From assembly GCA_008330645.1 (NCBI GenBank), contig VLTN01000009.1, forward strand, positions 496,001-560,000: a stretch of DNA of 64,000 nt. The letters are read 5' to 3'. Positions within the stretch are counted from its first letter, which is position 1. Every line of letters begins with the position of its first letter. A program made the position numbers and the translations under genes. This document shows positions 31,356-43,671 of the stretch, piece by piece. The notes under the pieces were generated by a model, which searched no databases, was not told where the DNA came from, and saw only the letters and a list, made by a program, of their open reading frames with translations. This DNA is from Cafeteria roenbergensis (taxonomy: Eukaryota; Sar; Bigyra; Bicosoecida; Cafeteriaceae).

Positions 31356-32339
31356 ATGGCGTCCGCACCTGGCCCGCGCGTCACTCTGTGGGAGGAGATC
31401 AAGGACTACGACCACATTGCCTCAGCGGCTGCGCAGCTCGCCTTCGCGGCTGGGCTGGACTCGGAACTGGCGCCCGCGACCAAGGGTCAGGCTGGCAACA
31501 CGGACTTTGATGTGGAGATGAAGCCGCCTGCCTATTGCATCACAGGGCTCAACGAAGACTACGACACGATTTCGGCTTTCTGGGAAGACTGCTTGCCGCC
31601 TGCGCCAGTGGGAGCAGGTACGGACCCCGGGGCCAGCGAAGCGAGCGCGGCGGGGGCCGACAAGGATGTCGAATCAGAGCCGCGATCGGCGGAGCGTTGG
31701 TACCAGCACTCCACGTGGTACTGGACGCGCAAAGACATGACAGCGGACGACGTTGGCGTGCTTGGGGGGGCCACCCACCTGCACGCGCCTGACGTGCGGC
31801 ACAGCCGCGCGCTGTTGACCCAGCTCCGTGAAGCTCGCCCGTCTCTCGGCCGATCGCGCTCCCTGGACGTCGCTGGGGGCGTGGGCCGCGTGACGCAGGC
31901 GGTTCTGCTTCCTCACTTCGCAACGGTGGACATCACCGACGTCGCTCCGCGCCTCCTCGAGGCTGCAGGCCGGCGCATCCCGGCCGCCAGCCTGGGCCAT
32001 CTGGCCCTCTCCCGCATGAGCCGGCTTTGCCCTCCCGCTGACCTGAAATACGACTGCATCTGGATGCAGTGGTGCCTCGGGTACATGCTCGATGCGGACC
32101 TGCTGGGCCTGCTGCGCCGGCTGCGCGCGAGCCTTGCGCCCGGGGGCGTGATCATCATCAAAGAGACGGTCACGCGGCGCCAAGCGCTGTGGGTGGATGC
32201 CTCTGACCTGAACATCGTGCGCGGCGTACCCTACTTCGAGGCAGTGCTCCGCGAGGCCGGCCTACGCGTCGTGATGCGCTCGGAAATGAGGGATTGGCCC
32301 GCTGACTACCTCCCGATGGTTGCGTGGGTGTGCGAGTGA
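31356..32339 (+). CDS. NTMT1: Protein alpha-N-terminal methyltransferase
   Basis: This enzyme transfers methyl groups from S-adenosylmethionine to the alpha-amino group of proteins whose exposed N-terminus reads X-Pro-Lys/Arg. The C-terminal 210 residues of this 327-residue, intronless protein follow human NTMT1 closely: WYWTRKDMTADDVGVLGG at the start of the fold; the SAM-binding loop LDVAGGVGRVTQAVLLPHF; DITDVAPRLLEAA; YDCIWMQWCLGYM; and LAPGGVIIIKETV. The end, DWPADYLPMVAWVCE, replaces the usual YHVYSFALR-like tail. The N-terminal extension of about 115 residues is acidic and has no known domain. The ATG at 31356 is the first in the frame and begins a plausible protein. The symbol denotes family membership, not proven orthology to NTMT1 over NTMT2. 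Confidence 0.9.
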   Translation: MASAPGPRVTLWEEIKDYDHIASAAAQLAFAAGLDSELAPATKGQAGNTDFDVEMKPPAYCITGLNEDYDTISAFWEDCLPPAPVGAGTDPGASEASAAGADKDVESEPRSAERWYQHSTWYWTRKDMTADDVGVLGGATHLHAPDVRHSRALLTQLREARPSLGRSRSLDVAGGVGRVTQAVLLPHFATVDITDVAPRLLEAAGRRIPAASLGHLALSRMSRLCPPADLKYDCIWMQWCLGYMLDADLLGLLRRLRASLAPGGVIIIKETVTRRQALWVDASDLNIVRGVPYFEAVLREAGLRVVMRSEMRDWPADYLPMVAWVCE

Positions 32340-32663
32340 GCCGGACAAGCGCCAACTTGGGCTCTGGGCCAGCTCGCAGGGAGGAAGGAGCACTTCCGCT
32401 CGCCGGCCCTGCGCGGTGCTTGCGAGAGCGCCTCCAGGTGGCAGAGGCCCGGCCATTCAGGCTTCCGGCGCGCCACAGCGCTGTCTTGTGTAATGCTTGT
32501 GATTGTGTGCGTGCTCTCCTGCCGCTGATTGGAGCAGGCATGGCGTGGGCCCCACGAAATGGCAGGCTCACGCGCCGCCCAGCCCACGCAGAGTCCGGGG
32601 CGCAATCCCCTGCGGCCCGGTCTCGAAGCAGCCAAGCGATGGCCCACCGACTCCCACTTTGGC
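32340..32663. other. Intergenic between converging genes
   Basis: A 324-bp gap between the methyltransferase and the 2,429-residue protein. No supported feature is seen. Confidence 0.55.
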
Positions 32664-35600
32664 TCACTGGAAGAGGTTGGGGAAATCCCCCTGGCGGTTG
32701 CGTCGACGCTGGGACCGCTGCGCCGCGACTGCGTCAATTCGCGACCTGGCCAGCACCTCATCCTCGTGGGCCTGCATGTGCACTTGCAGCTGGAAGTGGG
32801 TGGACAGCGACTTGTTGCAGTTGGGGCACACGAACCCGCTGGCCGCGCCCCGACGCGGACGTGCAGAGGGGGCGGCCGCGTCAACGGCCGCCTGGCTGCC
32901 ACTGCTGCTTCGACCAGCGCTCCCAGCACCGCGGAATCTCCCTCGCCCACCTCGAGCACCGGACGCTGAGCGCTTGTGCACATGGCCCTCGCTGTCGCTG
33001 TCGCCTCGCTCGGAGGCTCCTTCGTCGGAACTCCCGTCTCCATCGTGCATGCCGTCGCTCTCCGAGTCGGAGCTCAGATTTGCAGAAGTGGCGTCCGACT
33101 TTTGCAAAGGGCTGGGGTGCGCTTCAGACAAGGACGGGGCGTCGCTGTCAGCAGAGGACGGGCTCCCAGCCACCGACTGTCCACGCCCACGCCCACGGCC
33201 GCGTCCCCTGCCGCGCATCGCTCCGCCCCGCCCTCGGGAGACCGAGCCACCGCCCCGCCCCCTGCCGCGGCCCCGCCCTCTTCCGCGGCCCCGCCCTCGC
33301 CCTCTAACGCGGCCGGACTTGATTGCCCGAAGCTTGGCCATTGCGTCTGCGCCGCCGTCCTCACGGATGGCGATGGCCTGGGCAGTGGGGATGGACCCGG
33401 GGCCAGCGCCGACCATCACGGTTCGCCCTCCACCTCGCCACTGGGCCTGCGTCGCCCAGTCCTGGAAGTCGCTTTCTGCCATGGGGACCACAAACATGAG
33501 CTTGCGGCTCACGATCCCCTTGATCTTCGTGCGCCGCGCCTCGCGAAGCTGGCCTGCATGCTGCAGGCTTGCCGCAGGCACGCACAGGTCCGCGCCAGCT
33601 GCCTCACTGACCCCTGCCAGGGCAGCCATGCCGTCCGGGGTCGCAGCCCAGCACAGCGCGGCGTGGCGCACCTGCCCTGCCAATGGCGGCTGACCCAAGG
33701 CTTCCAGAAAGGTTGCCGCACCGTCGAGCTCTGCCCGAGCAGAGATGGGCGGAAGAACCATGCCAGTGGTGATGCGTCGCTCCCCAGAGATGTCGCGGTC
33801 AATGGGCAACCCCTCGCGGGTGCGTTTGCAGGCCAGGATGCCCGGGCCTATCGTGTCATCGGGGTCGGCACTCGCCGGCGCGGGCCAACCCCAGCTCCAG
33901 TCCGACCACGAGAGCCAAGGCTCCTTTGGCCCGACTCCGTCCGCAGCACGCACCTGCGCCTCGAGGCGGTCGTCCATGGCCTGGACTGCCCATGCGGCTG
34001 CTGCTCCAATGGGCCCGGACAGCATCGCTGCCTGGAGCTGCGTAACGCGGCGCTCGAGCGCGTTCAGGGACCGTGGCTTGGACTTGAAGGCCAGAAGTGG
34101 CAAGGAGTTGCCAGCCCTAATTGCTGACAGGTCCGGCTGGCAGCCATCATCTCGCTCGCAGACGTCTGAGTCAGAGTCTGTCGCATCGGAGTCAGAGGCA
34201 GCGGCAGCGGTCGAGGCAGCGGCAGCGGCAGCGGCGGCAGCAGCGGCGGCGGCGGCGGCAGCAGCGGCAGCGGCAGCGGCAGCGGCAGCGGCAGCAGCCG
34301 CGGGCTGCGTTCCGACAGGAGCAGGGCCCATCGCAGCGCAACCAAGCGGCACCTGAACTGGTGTTGCTGCTGACCCCTGCGCCCGCGAGTTCGTGCTGGC
34401 GCAAGCACCCGAGCCGGGAGCAGTACCCAGCGCTGATGTCGGCGCTGCAGCGCCGCCCTGCGCTGGTTCCGGACTTGGCTCCGGCTTCGCGACACTGCAG
34501 CGAGACCCGGATGACAACGGCTGTGACTTGGCTGTGACGTCTGCATCGGCTGGGCTCTCGGCCGCCTCCAGTGCCTCGATGAGCTTGGAAACCGCTTCGT
34601 CGCCAGGCACGATGGAAACCTTAGAGTCCGAAACAAACACCACATCGAGCTCCGCTTTGCCAAGTGCCTTAACCAGCTCTCTCGCGGGCCGCATGCGCTT
34701 CGGGGACGGGCTCGCCGCAGATGCATGCGCCAAGAAAACAGCCTCCGGCGCGGATGCTCCAGGGAGGCAAGCGGCTGCAAGTGCCGCAAGCCCAGCGGCT
34801 CCTTGACCTTCCGGGCAGCCTCTTAGGATCGTCGCTTCGCTGCTGCTGCTGTCGACGTCGTTGCTTCCACCTCTGCGCGAGCTCGAGGCGCCCGCAACCC
34901 TTGGCTGGACACCAGGGGTGATGGAGGGTGTAGCACTGCTCGATTTCTGGCTAAGCATTCTGGCTGCAGAGGTTCCTGGTTGTGAGCTGTGCCTGCTGGG
35001 AGCGTCGACCGTTGCGAGGGACAACGTTGCACCCTTGGTGGCAGAAAGCGACCCCGTGGCCCTTGCAGTCTGAGCTGCTCTCGCGGCAATGCAGGTGCTG
35101 CCGCCAGATGCAGCCAAGGCTGACGCGAGAGTTGCTGCTTCTCTCAAGCATTGGCGCTCGTGCGTCGTGAGGACTGCATCCGCAGTGCTGCGAAGGGCGA
35201 CAGGCGCCAGCGGCAAAGGAGCCGGAGGCGCAGAGGAGGGCAGCTCCACTTCCGCGGCTGCGCCACCTCCCAGGCCCAAAAGCAGCACCCGGGTTCGGCC
35301 CTTCAGCTCTGCGGCGGATGCAAGGACCACGCACGGCCACGGCAGCACGCGATACCAGGGCCTGCTGGCTCGTAAAACCTGGAGGACGTCTGTCGCCAGC
35401 GGGCCTTTCGTCGTCGACAGGGGCGGAACTCCGGCGGCGCTGCTGATTGCAAGAGCTGACGCCAGCTTCGCAATGACCTCGAGGCGGATGCATGCCCATC
35501 CTACCCCGCCCACTGGCAGCTCGCCCAGCGAATGACTTGCACCCGACCACACCGCCAAGCTGGTGGCTTCCAGAGCCCTGCCGCGCTTGGCCTTGGTGGA

Positions 35601-36427
35601 GCGAGAGGAGCGCTTGACCCCGACCAGAACTGCGGGGGGAGGTGTGCGGGGAGTCGGTGACTCAGGCGTCGGAGACTCGAGTTGGCTAGGCGACCCCCCA
35701 GAATGGTTTTGTTGCGAAGGCGAGGCAGAGCGAGGTGCTTTGGTCGGGCTCCGGCTTCGGATGGCCAGGCGGGGGGGGGCGCCCGGCCGGCCGGATACTG
35801 CTGCAACTGGTTTGGAGTTGCCACCGACAGACGAATCAGCCGCACGTTCGGGCACCGGGGAGTCGCTTTCATCCGAGCTGGAGCTGGCAACTGCAGCCCG
35901 GCTCTTGGCTTGCAGAGCAGCAGTGCGAACCTTCGCCGAAAACAGCGCCGCACGCTCCCGGCCAGCGTTCCAGGCGGAAATGATCAGGGTCAACATCATG
36001 CCCATCGCCTTGCGGTGCGCCATGGCCAAGGCAATCTGCACTGCGCGGTCCACCTCCTGCCTCAGCAAGGGCTCGCGGGGGGCGCGCTCGGCAAGGACGT
36101 CAACGGATATGCTGAGCCGCTGCGCGATGCGGCGCACAGGCATGTCCTGCGCAATGCTCTGACGTACGCTAGCGTCTGCAACCCTCGCAACCTGCTGAAA
36201 GCTGGGCATTCTGACAAAGCCAGGGATGCTCGAGCCTCGAGCTGGCTCCGCAAGTTGCGCCAAGATCAGACGTATCAGCTCCTCGGGCGGTGTTGACGGC
36301 GGCAAAAGCTGAGAAAAATCTGTGCGCTTCGGCGTCGAGGAAGCGGCTTCTTGCTTGACAGGAGCAGAAGAAGATACTGCAGAGCTGCTCCCACCAAGTG
36401 AAGCTGGGTCTCCCTTCGAACCGCAAG

Positions 36428-36469
<42 letters not shown>

Positions 36470-36475
36470 ATCCGG

Positions 36476-36529
<54 letters not shown>

Positions 36530-39500
36530 CACTGGTGCTGGCACTGGTGCTGGTGCCGCCGCCGCTGCTGCCACATCCACCGGTGCCGTTGATGGAGTGT
36601 GCGCTTGGTTTGGCCAGCTCGCTGCCTGCGGAGTGCATGCCGATCGCAGACGGGCCAGACTGCGGCTGGGCTGGGATCACGAGGGTCGTTGATCGGATAG
36701 TCCCTGGCTTGCCTTCCGACGTGGCTGACCCGGCGGGCGCGACAGCAGCGCCACAGCCACCAGTGGACACCTTGATTACGACCGTTGGAGCAACGACTGG
36801 GACCGTAGTCGCTGGCGCGCTGACAGGCACCGCTTCTGGGCGCGCTCGAACTGAAGTGCCCGCGGCTGGCCAGGATGGCGGCCTCTGATCAGCAAGTGAG
36901 CCAGGTCCAGTGGGCACTGCGGCAGCACCTGAGGCTGCAGCTCCGACCGGCTTTGTGTCCTCTGCTCCACGCCCGAAGCGTGATGCAGGCAAGCGAAACA
37001 TTGCGGCAGATGCTCCCACTGCAGCTTCCGCCTCTGCGGCTGCCTTGGCAGCCATGCTTGCGGGTCCTGGCAACCCTGCAACCGTCTCGGCCGTGCCGCG
37101 GGCTGCTGGGCTCCCAGTCTCAGCAGGGCGGGCCCGATGGGGCGCAGTGCGGCTGAGAACCCACGAGCCAAATGTCTTCACCATCACCTGGAGCCTGTGG
37201 TTGAGCGTTGCAGCGCCAGCGTCGTTCAGTGTGCAAGCAATGATATCCTTGACCGTCGGGTCTTTGAGGGCCTTGCGCGCCATCTCTTGGATTCGCTCGA
37301 ATCCGGCGTTCGAGGCAGCCCGAGCCTGGTCGTCCACGCTCGGCACTCTCTGGCTTCGAGTCATTGCCGTCGCTGCTGCTCTGCAGGGAACGCTGAGCGG
37401 CAGCCCACAGGTGATCGACAAGCCCTGTGGCGTCGTCACGTCAAGCAAAGCCGGCAAGTGAAGGTTGAAGCACATGCACTCCGTGAGAAGGCATGGAGCA
37501 AGGGAAGCGTCGAACCCTGATCCGTCAGACGCAAGGAGCAGCCCCGCTGCCGCCAGGGAGAAGCACGAGGGATCGCGCACGTCCTGAAAGAACCACTTTG
37601 AATCGGGGTCCTTGATGGCCGCAACTGCGCGCGCAACAGCGTCAGTCCTGTCTGCCCAGTCAACGCCCGCGCAGACTGTGTTCCAGTTTGTCAGAATCCA
37701 AGTTGCCACGTCGGAATCAGGGCGCACAAACGCATCCCGTATGGTTGCCTTTTCTCCGAGGCGATAGCCACGCTCAACGAGGATCGATGTGACAATCCAC
37801 CGTGCGAACGTGTCGGCAGGCAGAGACGCAGTTGACATGCGCTCGTAGAGCTCGCCGCGGCGAACGTACCTGGCAGCGCAGCGCCGCTCCGGGGGCTGCG
37901 CAGCTGCAAACGCGGCGCCGTCACACTTGGCGCACACAAAGCGGTAGAAGCAGTCGCCCACAAGAGGCATGGCCAGCACGGCGCTCCAGCAGCAAGTTGC
38001 GTGCCGGACCTTGGAGCAAAACGCGCAAACAACCCAAGGCGACGCCACCCCGTCGCGCCGGCCATGCTTGCAGATTTCGCAAGTCTCGTGCTTCCACCGG
38101 GTAAATGCTTGCACGGGAATGCTCAAAAAGTAGCCCAGGCCAGCGATTCGCCGAGTCGCAAGCGCCTCCAGGAGAAGTGTGGCGTCCGCTGAGTCCACTG
38201 CCTTGGCTCGGCGCATGAGGGCCGGCCGAGCCGGGCTTCCGAAGCAAAATTCTGTTGACAACGCAGCGCTCCGAAGGTTTGGGCGAAGCGTCACAGGATC
38301 GGCCGGTGGTGCAGCTGGACGCGAAAGAGCCGCCACATCGATGTGGCTTGCCACCGCCCTTTGGCGCTGATTTCGTGCTGCGAGATCTGCAACGATGCGC
38401 TCGCTCCACAGACGCGGAGGCGACGCTGCCGCTGCTCGCACTTTGCCCCATGCCACCCGCAGAGTGTGAGGGCGTGAGCCCTGCGACACGTAGCCCAGCC
38501 CTTGAGGCCGCTCTGGATGCAAGCTGCCCGCGTCTGCCGTGGAGCCAGGCAGTGCAATTGTCGGCCGAGCGTCCTTGAGCTGCCTCGGCAGCTCTGAGGC
38601 TGACAGAGCCGGGGCACCTCCAGAGGCGGTGGCGGCGTCAGCAGGAGTTGAGCCACTGGCAGGAGCTCGCGATGCGAAACCGCCTTCTGCCGCGCTCCCC
38701 CCCGCCACATGTGCTGCAGGCAAAGACGACGAGGGGACTGACGCGCGTCTGAGAGACGAAGGTTGCAAGCCAGCTGCTGCAGCCGCTGCGCGCCGGATGG
38801 GGACAAGGCAAGGACCCGAGTGGGCGTCTTGCTCAACAGATGAGCCGCGATTGCGTGTCCCTCTCGCATCTCCGTAGAGCTGTCCTGCTGCGTCGCTCAG
38901 GACCTTTGTCGCCCCCAAGCGAAGTGCGGGGACAGCCCGAACGGCAGAACTTGCCGCGGCGCTGGCAGCAAGATCTGCGGGCGGCCTGCTCTCGGCGCGA
39001 GGACGAGGGCGGCCGGTCAGGAGCCTATGAGAGCCAGTCGACTCTTCAGCGCGACTGGGCGCCGTCAGCACCTGGCGCCCAGCGTCGGTCATGCTGGATG
39101 ATTGAAGTTGCTGCTGGGACACGGCGCGGGACTGCTGAACATGCGGCACCCTGACCATTGGCGCCGACACGGGCACACCAGCAAGAGGTGCAGAGGTCGG
39201 CAGCGCTGTGGGCGGCGGCGGCATTGGCGGAAGCGGTGGCCGGGGCGGAGGCGGAGGCTGGCTTGGATGAGCAGGGTGCATTCCGTGCGCTGGAGTCGAA
39301 GGGTGTCCCATCCCCCCTCGCGCATGGACTGCTCTCCCACCCTGCTGCCAGCCTCGTGCAAGCTGTTGCTGGGACACAGGGTCTTGCCCTCTTCCCTGCT
39401 GACCAGCGGGTGCCATGTCCATGCCACCCATCGCAGCCCCGCCACCACTTGCGGCTTGCCTCGCTCCCAGCTCAGCGAGCAAACGCTGCCTGGCGAAGAA

Positions 39501-39953
39501 CATTTGCATGGCCGCTGCCTGGGCGTGCTGCGGGTGCATCGGGTATTGTGAGGGCCCACTGGGAAGCACAAACACTGGCTGCGAACCCCATGTGCGGCTG
39601 TCAGGCGCTTGCATCATAAAAATTGGGTCCAATCCGAGATGCGGCCCGTACCCACGCTGCATCACGGCCAAGCCGGGAGGCCGCATCATCATCGCGGAAC
39701 TTGCCACTCCAGCGGCGTAGCCCATTGGCGCTGGAGCATCCTGTCGTCCGAGTCCAAACCTCCCAGGCGGGGGATGGCCAGAGCCGGTGGAGCTCGGGGG
39801 GAGTGGCAACGTCGGCGCTGAGGTGGCAGTCACCGCGACGGACGCGCCCCCCGTGCTTGCAGTCGGTGCTGGGGCCGAAACGGGCTGTGCAACACTTGCT
39901 GTCGGAACTTGTTCACGAAATTGCCGCCACCCTTGGTCATGCTGCCACTGCAT
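32664..39953 (-). CDS. Giant low-complexity protein with PHD-type finger, RG repeats and C2H2 finger
   Basis: A single open frame of 2,429 residues, probably a nuclear chromatin or transcription factor. The N-terminal 300 residues are Pro/Gln/Met/Ala-rich, like activation regions. A C4HC3 PHD-type finger lies at about 619-685 (ETCEICKHG, VCAFCSKVRHATCC, FVCAKCDG), followed by a folded-looking helical stretch to about 890. Poly-Ser tracts fall at 1,140-1,175. A helix-turn-helix-like segment (PVRRIAQRLSISVDVLAER) lies near 1,285. Poly-Ala falls at about 1,880-1,920 and RGRG repeats at 2,214-2,255. A classic C2H2 finger (CPNCNKSLSTHFQLQVHMQ, spacing C-x2-C-x12-H-x3-H) is close to the C-terminus. 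The gene is visibly less GC-rich than its neighbours. I found no reverse transcriptase, integrase or transposase motif. The ATG at 39953 is the first in frame, but an upstream exon in the following 1.4-kb gap cannot be excluded. Confidence 0.72.
33176..33312 (-). repeat. Arg-Gly codon repeat
   Basis: A degenerate repeat encoding about ten consecutive Arg-Gly pairs, a short spacer, then five more. It resembles RGG-type nucleic-acid-binding regions. Confidence 0.8.
34199..34308 (-). repeat. Poly-alanine codon repeat (GCN)n
   Basis: A run of about 36 GCT/GCC codons, read on the minus strand, with one interruption. Mixed codons suggest it is older or more stable than the pure CAG runs. Confidence 0.85.
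36430..36528 (-). repeat. Pure CAG/CTG trinucleotide repeats, 13 and 17 units
   Basis: Plus-strand CTG x13 (36430-36468) and CTG x17 (36478-36528), separated by 9 bases. Read in the gene's frame on the minus strand they are AGC codons, giving two poly-Ser tracts. Confidence 0.92.
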
Positions 39954-41407
39954 GGCGCCAGCTCAGAGCGACAGATTCGCCAAAACCCAAGCTCAGGCAG
40001 GCCGTTCTTTTTGGAAAGGCCTGGAGCTCCGACGCGGAGCGAGCTGACAGCAAGCTGTGGGTGGGAGCAGGAACGCAACCCCAGGTGTCCCGACGTCGGC
40101 GCCAGAATCGATTGCCGGGTGCAAGCTGCCAAAGTGCGGCCCTTGGTGGGCCAGAACAGCCAATGCCCCCCGCCTCCCTGCCACTGCGGTGACTTAGAGG
40201 CACACCGGCTCACAATCGCGAGTGGTTGACACCGAGCTCGCCGGGGCCGGCTTGACTCGCCCAGCAAGCCAAAAAACGCCGAATGGCTGGCACCACGTGG
40301 TTCGTTGCCTGCGTCCCAGGCTCCCGCAGCCAGCCGCTGACTAGCGCGGGCACTACCAAGAAGGCATGTACGCGCACCCAGATGCTCTCGAGAACGCACC
40401 GGGGCAAGGGCGCCGCGTTTTGGCTCCCGAAGCGAGAGCAAGGCAGCTGGCGCGTGCATTGCAAGTGCCGGCCGCTTGGATGCCCGAGGGCGACCCTTGG
40501 CCGCCAAATCCGACGCGCCTAACAAGTCTCACACTGCTGAAAGGTGGTGGCCCGCTCTCTGGCAGCAAAGGGCCCCAGAGGGAGTGAAAATCACTGAGGG
40601 GGCCGACGCAGACCAGTGACCACTGCCAAATATTCAGTCAAACCGGAGAATATGTCGATCCAGCGCGAGTTCACCGAGCGGGCTCCTTCGCTGGGCGCGG
40701 GGCGCACGTTTGCACTGCAATGCGGAGCGATCGGCGTGCTCGTGTCCAGTGAGCGCTCGCTGCCAGGGGAGCTGCCACTCGGCTCTGGGGCGCCGCCTCT
40801 TCCGGGCGTAGTCTCCCTCGTGGCTCAGCTGAACCTCTCCGGGGACAAGACTTCGCTCTGCTTGCGCCTCGCATGCTCAACAGCGCTGGCATAGCTCCTG
40901 CCCGCTGGGCCTCGCCGAACCGGGGCTGAGGGTTCGCCTGCATGGCATGCGCTGCAAGCAGGCGAGGCCGTGACACATCGTCTCGATGGCTTGCTGATCG
41001 AGCGTCCAACGGTCGCTGGTGACTTCTCCGTGTTTGCAGCTGAGCCGCAAAAACCCTGCCTGCTCGACCTTTCACACCACATCCGGAGGTTGGGGCTCGT
41101 CGGCAACCAACGGCGCAGCATCCAACCTCGCTAGCATGCTCACTGGGGCGCAATTTCGACGGAGCTCCCATGCCATCGTCTGGAAAGCAAGTCGCGCCTT
41201 GCGACAAGTGAAGTTGGGAGATTCGAGGTGCGTGCGCGCACACACGGCACACATGTGTCAGCGACTGGCGACCGCACGAGACGGTCACCAAGCACTAGGG
41301 GTCAAGCTCGCCCAGACCCAGCCCCTCCGGCCCGGGGAGCGAGGCTTGGACTTGCCGCACGCTCTGCAGTGTGTTTCAAGCACGCGGCACCGTTGACCGC
41401 CCCACGA
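39954..41407. other. Longest gene-free stretch, 1.45 kb
   Basis: This lies between the start of the PHD/C2H2 gene and the stop codon of PCCB (both minus strand). It is less GC-rich than flanking genes. Short open frames occur on both strands (for example 40616-40894 plus and 40671-41291 minus), but none starts with ATG and shows protein-like features. It probably holds the promoter and perhaps a 5' exon of the PHD/C2H2 gene. No tRNA, snRNA or mobile element is recognised. Confidence 0.5.
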
Positions 41408-43671
41408 TCAGAGAGGGATGTTGCCGTGCTTCTTCTTGGGCGCATCTCGCTTCTTCGTCGAAAGAATTGCAAGGTCTTCGCACAGCACCCGGCGGGTGGC
41501 TGCGGGGGAGATGACGGCATCGACAAATCCGCGCTCAGCAGCGCGGAGTGGGTTGGCGAACTTCTCGGTGTACTCGAGCTCGCGCTTCTCGAGGTCCTTC
41601 CCGCGGAAGATGATCTCCACTGCGCCCTTGGCGCCCATAACCGCGATCTGTGCCGAAGGCCATGCGTAGTTGCCGTCGCCGCGCAAGTGCTTGGAAGACA
41701 TTACGTCGTACGCGCCTCCGTACGCCTTGCGCGTGATCACAGTCAGCTTCGGCACCGACGCCTCCGCGTAGGCATACAGAAGCTTAGCACCATGGCGGAT
41801 GATACCGCCGTGCTCCTGGCCAGTGCCAGGCAGGAAGCCTGGTACGTCAACAAAGGTCAGGAGGGGGATGTTGAACGCGTCGCAGAAGCGCACGAAGCGC
41901 GCGGCCTTGACAGACGAGTCAATGTCCAAGCAGCCAGCCAGCTCCATGGGCTGGTTGCCCACCACGCCAACCGTGCGGCCGTCCATGCGCCCGAAGCCCA
42001 CGATGATGTTCTTGGCGTAGTCCGGCATGATCTCGAAGAAGTTGCGCTCGTCGAGCACCTCGCGAACCACCACCTTCATGTCGTACGGAACGTTGGGGTC
42101 CGTGGGCACAAGGCCCTCGAGCATGTCACACGAACGAGTGGCAGAGTCGTTGGGGTCCACATGCGGCGCCGGCACGCGGTTGGAGCTAGGGAGGAAGGAC
42201 ACGAACTCGCGCATGCCCCGAAGAGCCTCCACGTCGTTGTCAAACGCAAGGTGCGACACACCGCTCTTGCTGGTGTGCGTCTTGGCGCCGCCAAGGACCT
42301 CCTGCGTCACTGTCTCCTGCGTCACCGTCTTGACGACATCCGGGCCCGTCACAAACATGTAGCTCGTGTCACGGACCATGAAGGTAAAGTCGGTCATGGC
42401 TGGGCTGTACACGGCACCGCCGGCGCATGGCCCCATGATGAGAGTCAGCTGCGGCACCACGCCGGAGGCGTCGACGTTGCGCTGGAACACCTCGGCGTAG
42501 CCGGCGAGCGAGTCCACGCCCTCCTGGATGCGGGCGCCTCCGGAGTCGTTGAGTCCGATGACCGGCGCCCCGACCTCCACCGCGCGGTCCATGATCTTGC
42601 AGATCTTCTCAGCGTGGGTCTCGCTGAGCGAGCCGCCTGCTACAGTGAAGTCTTGGGAGAAGACGTAGACCAGGCGGCCATTGACGTAGCCGTGGCCGGT
42701 GATCACGCCGTCCCCGGGCATGGCGACCTCATCCATGCCAAAGTCCTGGCAGCGATGGCTCTTCAGCATGTCGTACTCGCGGAAGGTGCCCTCGTCGACG
42801 AAGAGCTCCACACGCTCGCGGGCGGTCAGCTTGCCGCGCTTGTGCTGCGAGCGGAAGGCAGCAAGGCACACATCAGCAAAGTTGGGGAGCACGGAGGCAC
42901 AGGAGCCTGGGAGCCGGCCATGGCAGGCGGGAGCCCGCGCGCCGCCCTCGTGGCGAAGAAACGACGCCCGCGTGCCAGCTCATTCAACCCCCCCCCCCCA
43001 CACACGCACCACCTCCCCTTTCCCCGCGTGATCACTGCGTGCCCGGAGCAGAGTCCCGGAGTGGCCCAGTGGCAGCGGGCACGGGGACAGGAATGCAAGG
43101 CCGGGCGGGCGCTCACCTGCTTGTCCATGCGAGCCTTGCCGCCGCCGAGCTTGGCGGCCTTCTCGGCGCCCTCGAGCTTGGTGAGGAACTTCTTGTACGT
43201 CTCGGCTGGGGTAGGTGCTACTGGAGCAGCGGCGGCTGCCAGCGAGCGGATCCCGGTTGCCAGGGCAGCGGCGTGAGGCCGGCGAGCGGCGGAACGCTGC
43301 GGGGAGGGGAGAGGGCGAGCCGGCCAGGAAGCTCGGTTGGCGCCGCGCTGGGCGCGTCGAAGCCGCGGGCGGCGCAGCTCGCAAAAGTCGGGGCGGGAGG
43401 TGGGGCCATCCCTTCCATCCTCCGCCTCGCTTGAGCGCGTGGCGCGGCAACATGGACTCGATTGTGGCCGCGGTCGGATCAGTCGAGGCTCGGCGTGAGA
43501 CGGTGAGATCCCAGCCTGACTTCACCGAGGACCCCCCGGCAGCCCAACGGGCCGGCCCTGGGCGCGCTGCAAGGAACGGTGAGCTGGCACCGCGCGGGGC
43601 TGCGGGGGGGCGCTGGAGGGGCAGGCGCTCACAGCCGCGGCGCCGGCAAAGGCACTTGCACGCGCCAGCAT
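41408..43671 (-). CDS. PCCB: Propionyl-CoA carboxylase beta chain, mitochondrial
   Basis: The beta subunit carries the carboxyltransferase reaction, moving CO2 from biotin (on the alpha chain) to propionyl-CoA to give methylmalonyl-CoA in the mitochondrial matrix. Three exons: 43633-43671, 43117-43296 and 41408-42844, with phase-0 introns of 336 and 272 bp (GTGAGC...CGCAG), give 551 residues, the family length. Exons 1-2 encode a presequence ([20 protein letters not shown]) and then [14 protein letters not shown]. Exon 3 opens [17 protein letters not shown]. Further motifs: [95 protein letters not shown] and [15 protein letters not shown]. Acyl-CoA-specificity relatives such as methylcrotonyl-CoA carboxylase beta fit less well. 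The product feeds succinyl-CoA, a substrate of the nearby ALAS, but the proximity is probably coincidence. Confidence 0.95.

Noticed and set aside
32664-39953. Mobile-element origin of the 2,429-residue protein
   Set aside because: No transposase, reverse transcriptase or integrase signature and no terminal repeats were seen; zinc fingers and RG repeats fit a host nuclear protein better.
40616-40894. Short plus-strand open frame in the 1.45-kb gap
   Set aside because: It has no ATG start, no motif and no partner exon that I could support.
41228-43276. Plus-strand open frame of 682 codons opposite PCCB
   Set aside because: His/Val/Ala-rich shadow of a highly conserved enzyme on the other strand.
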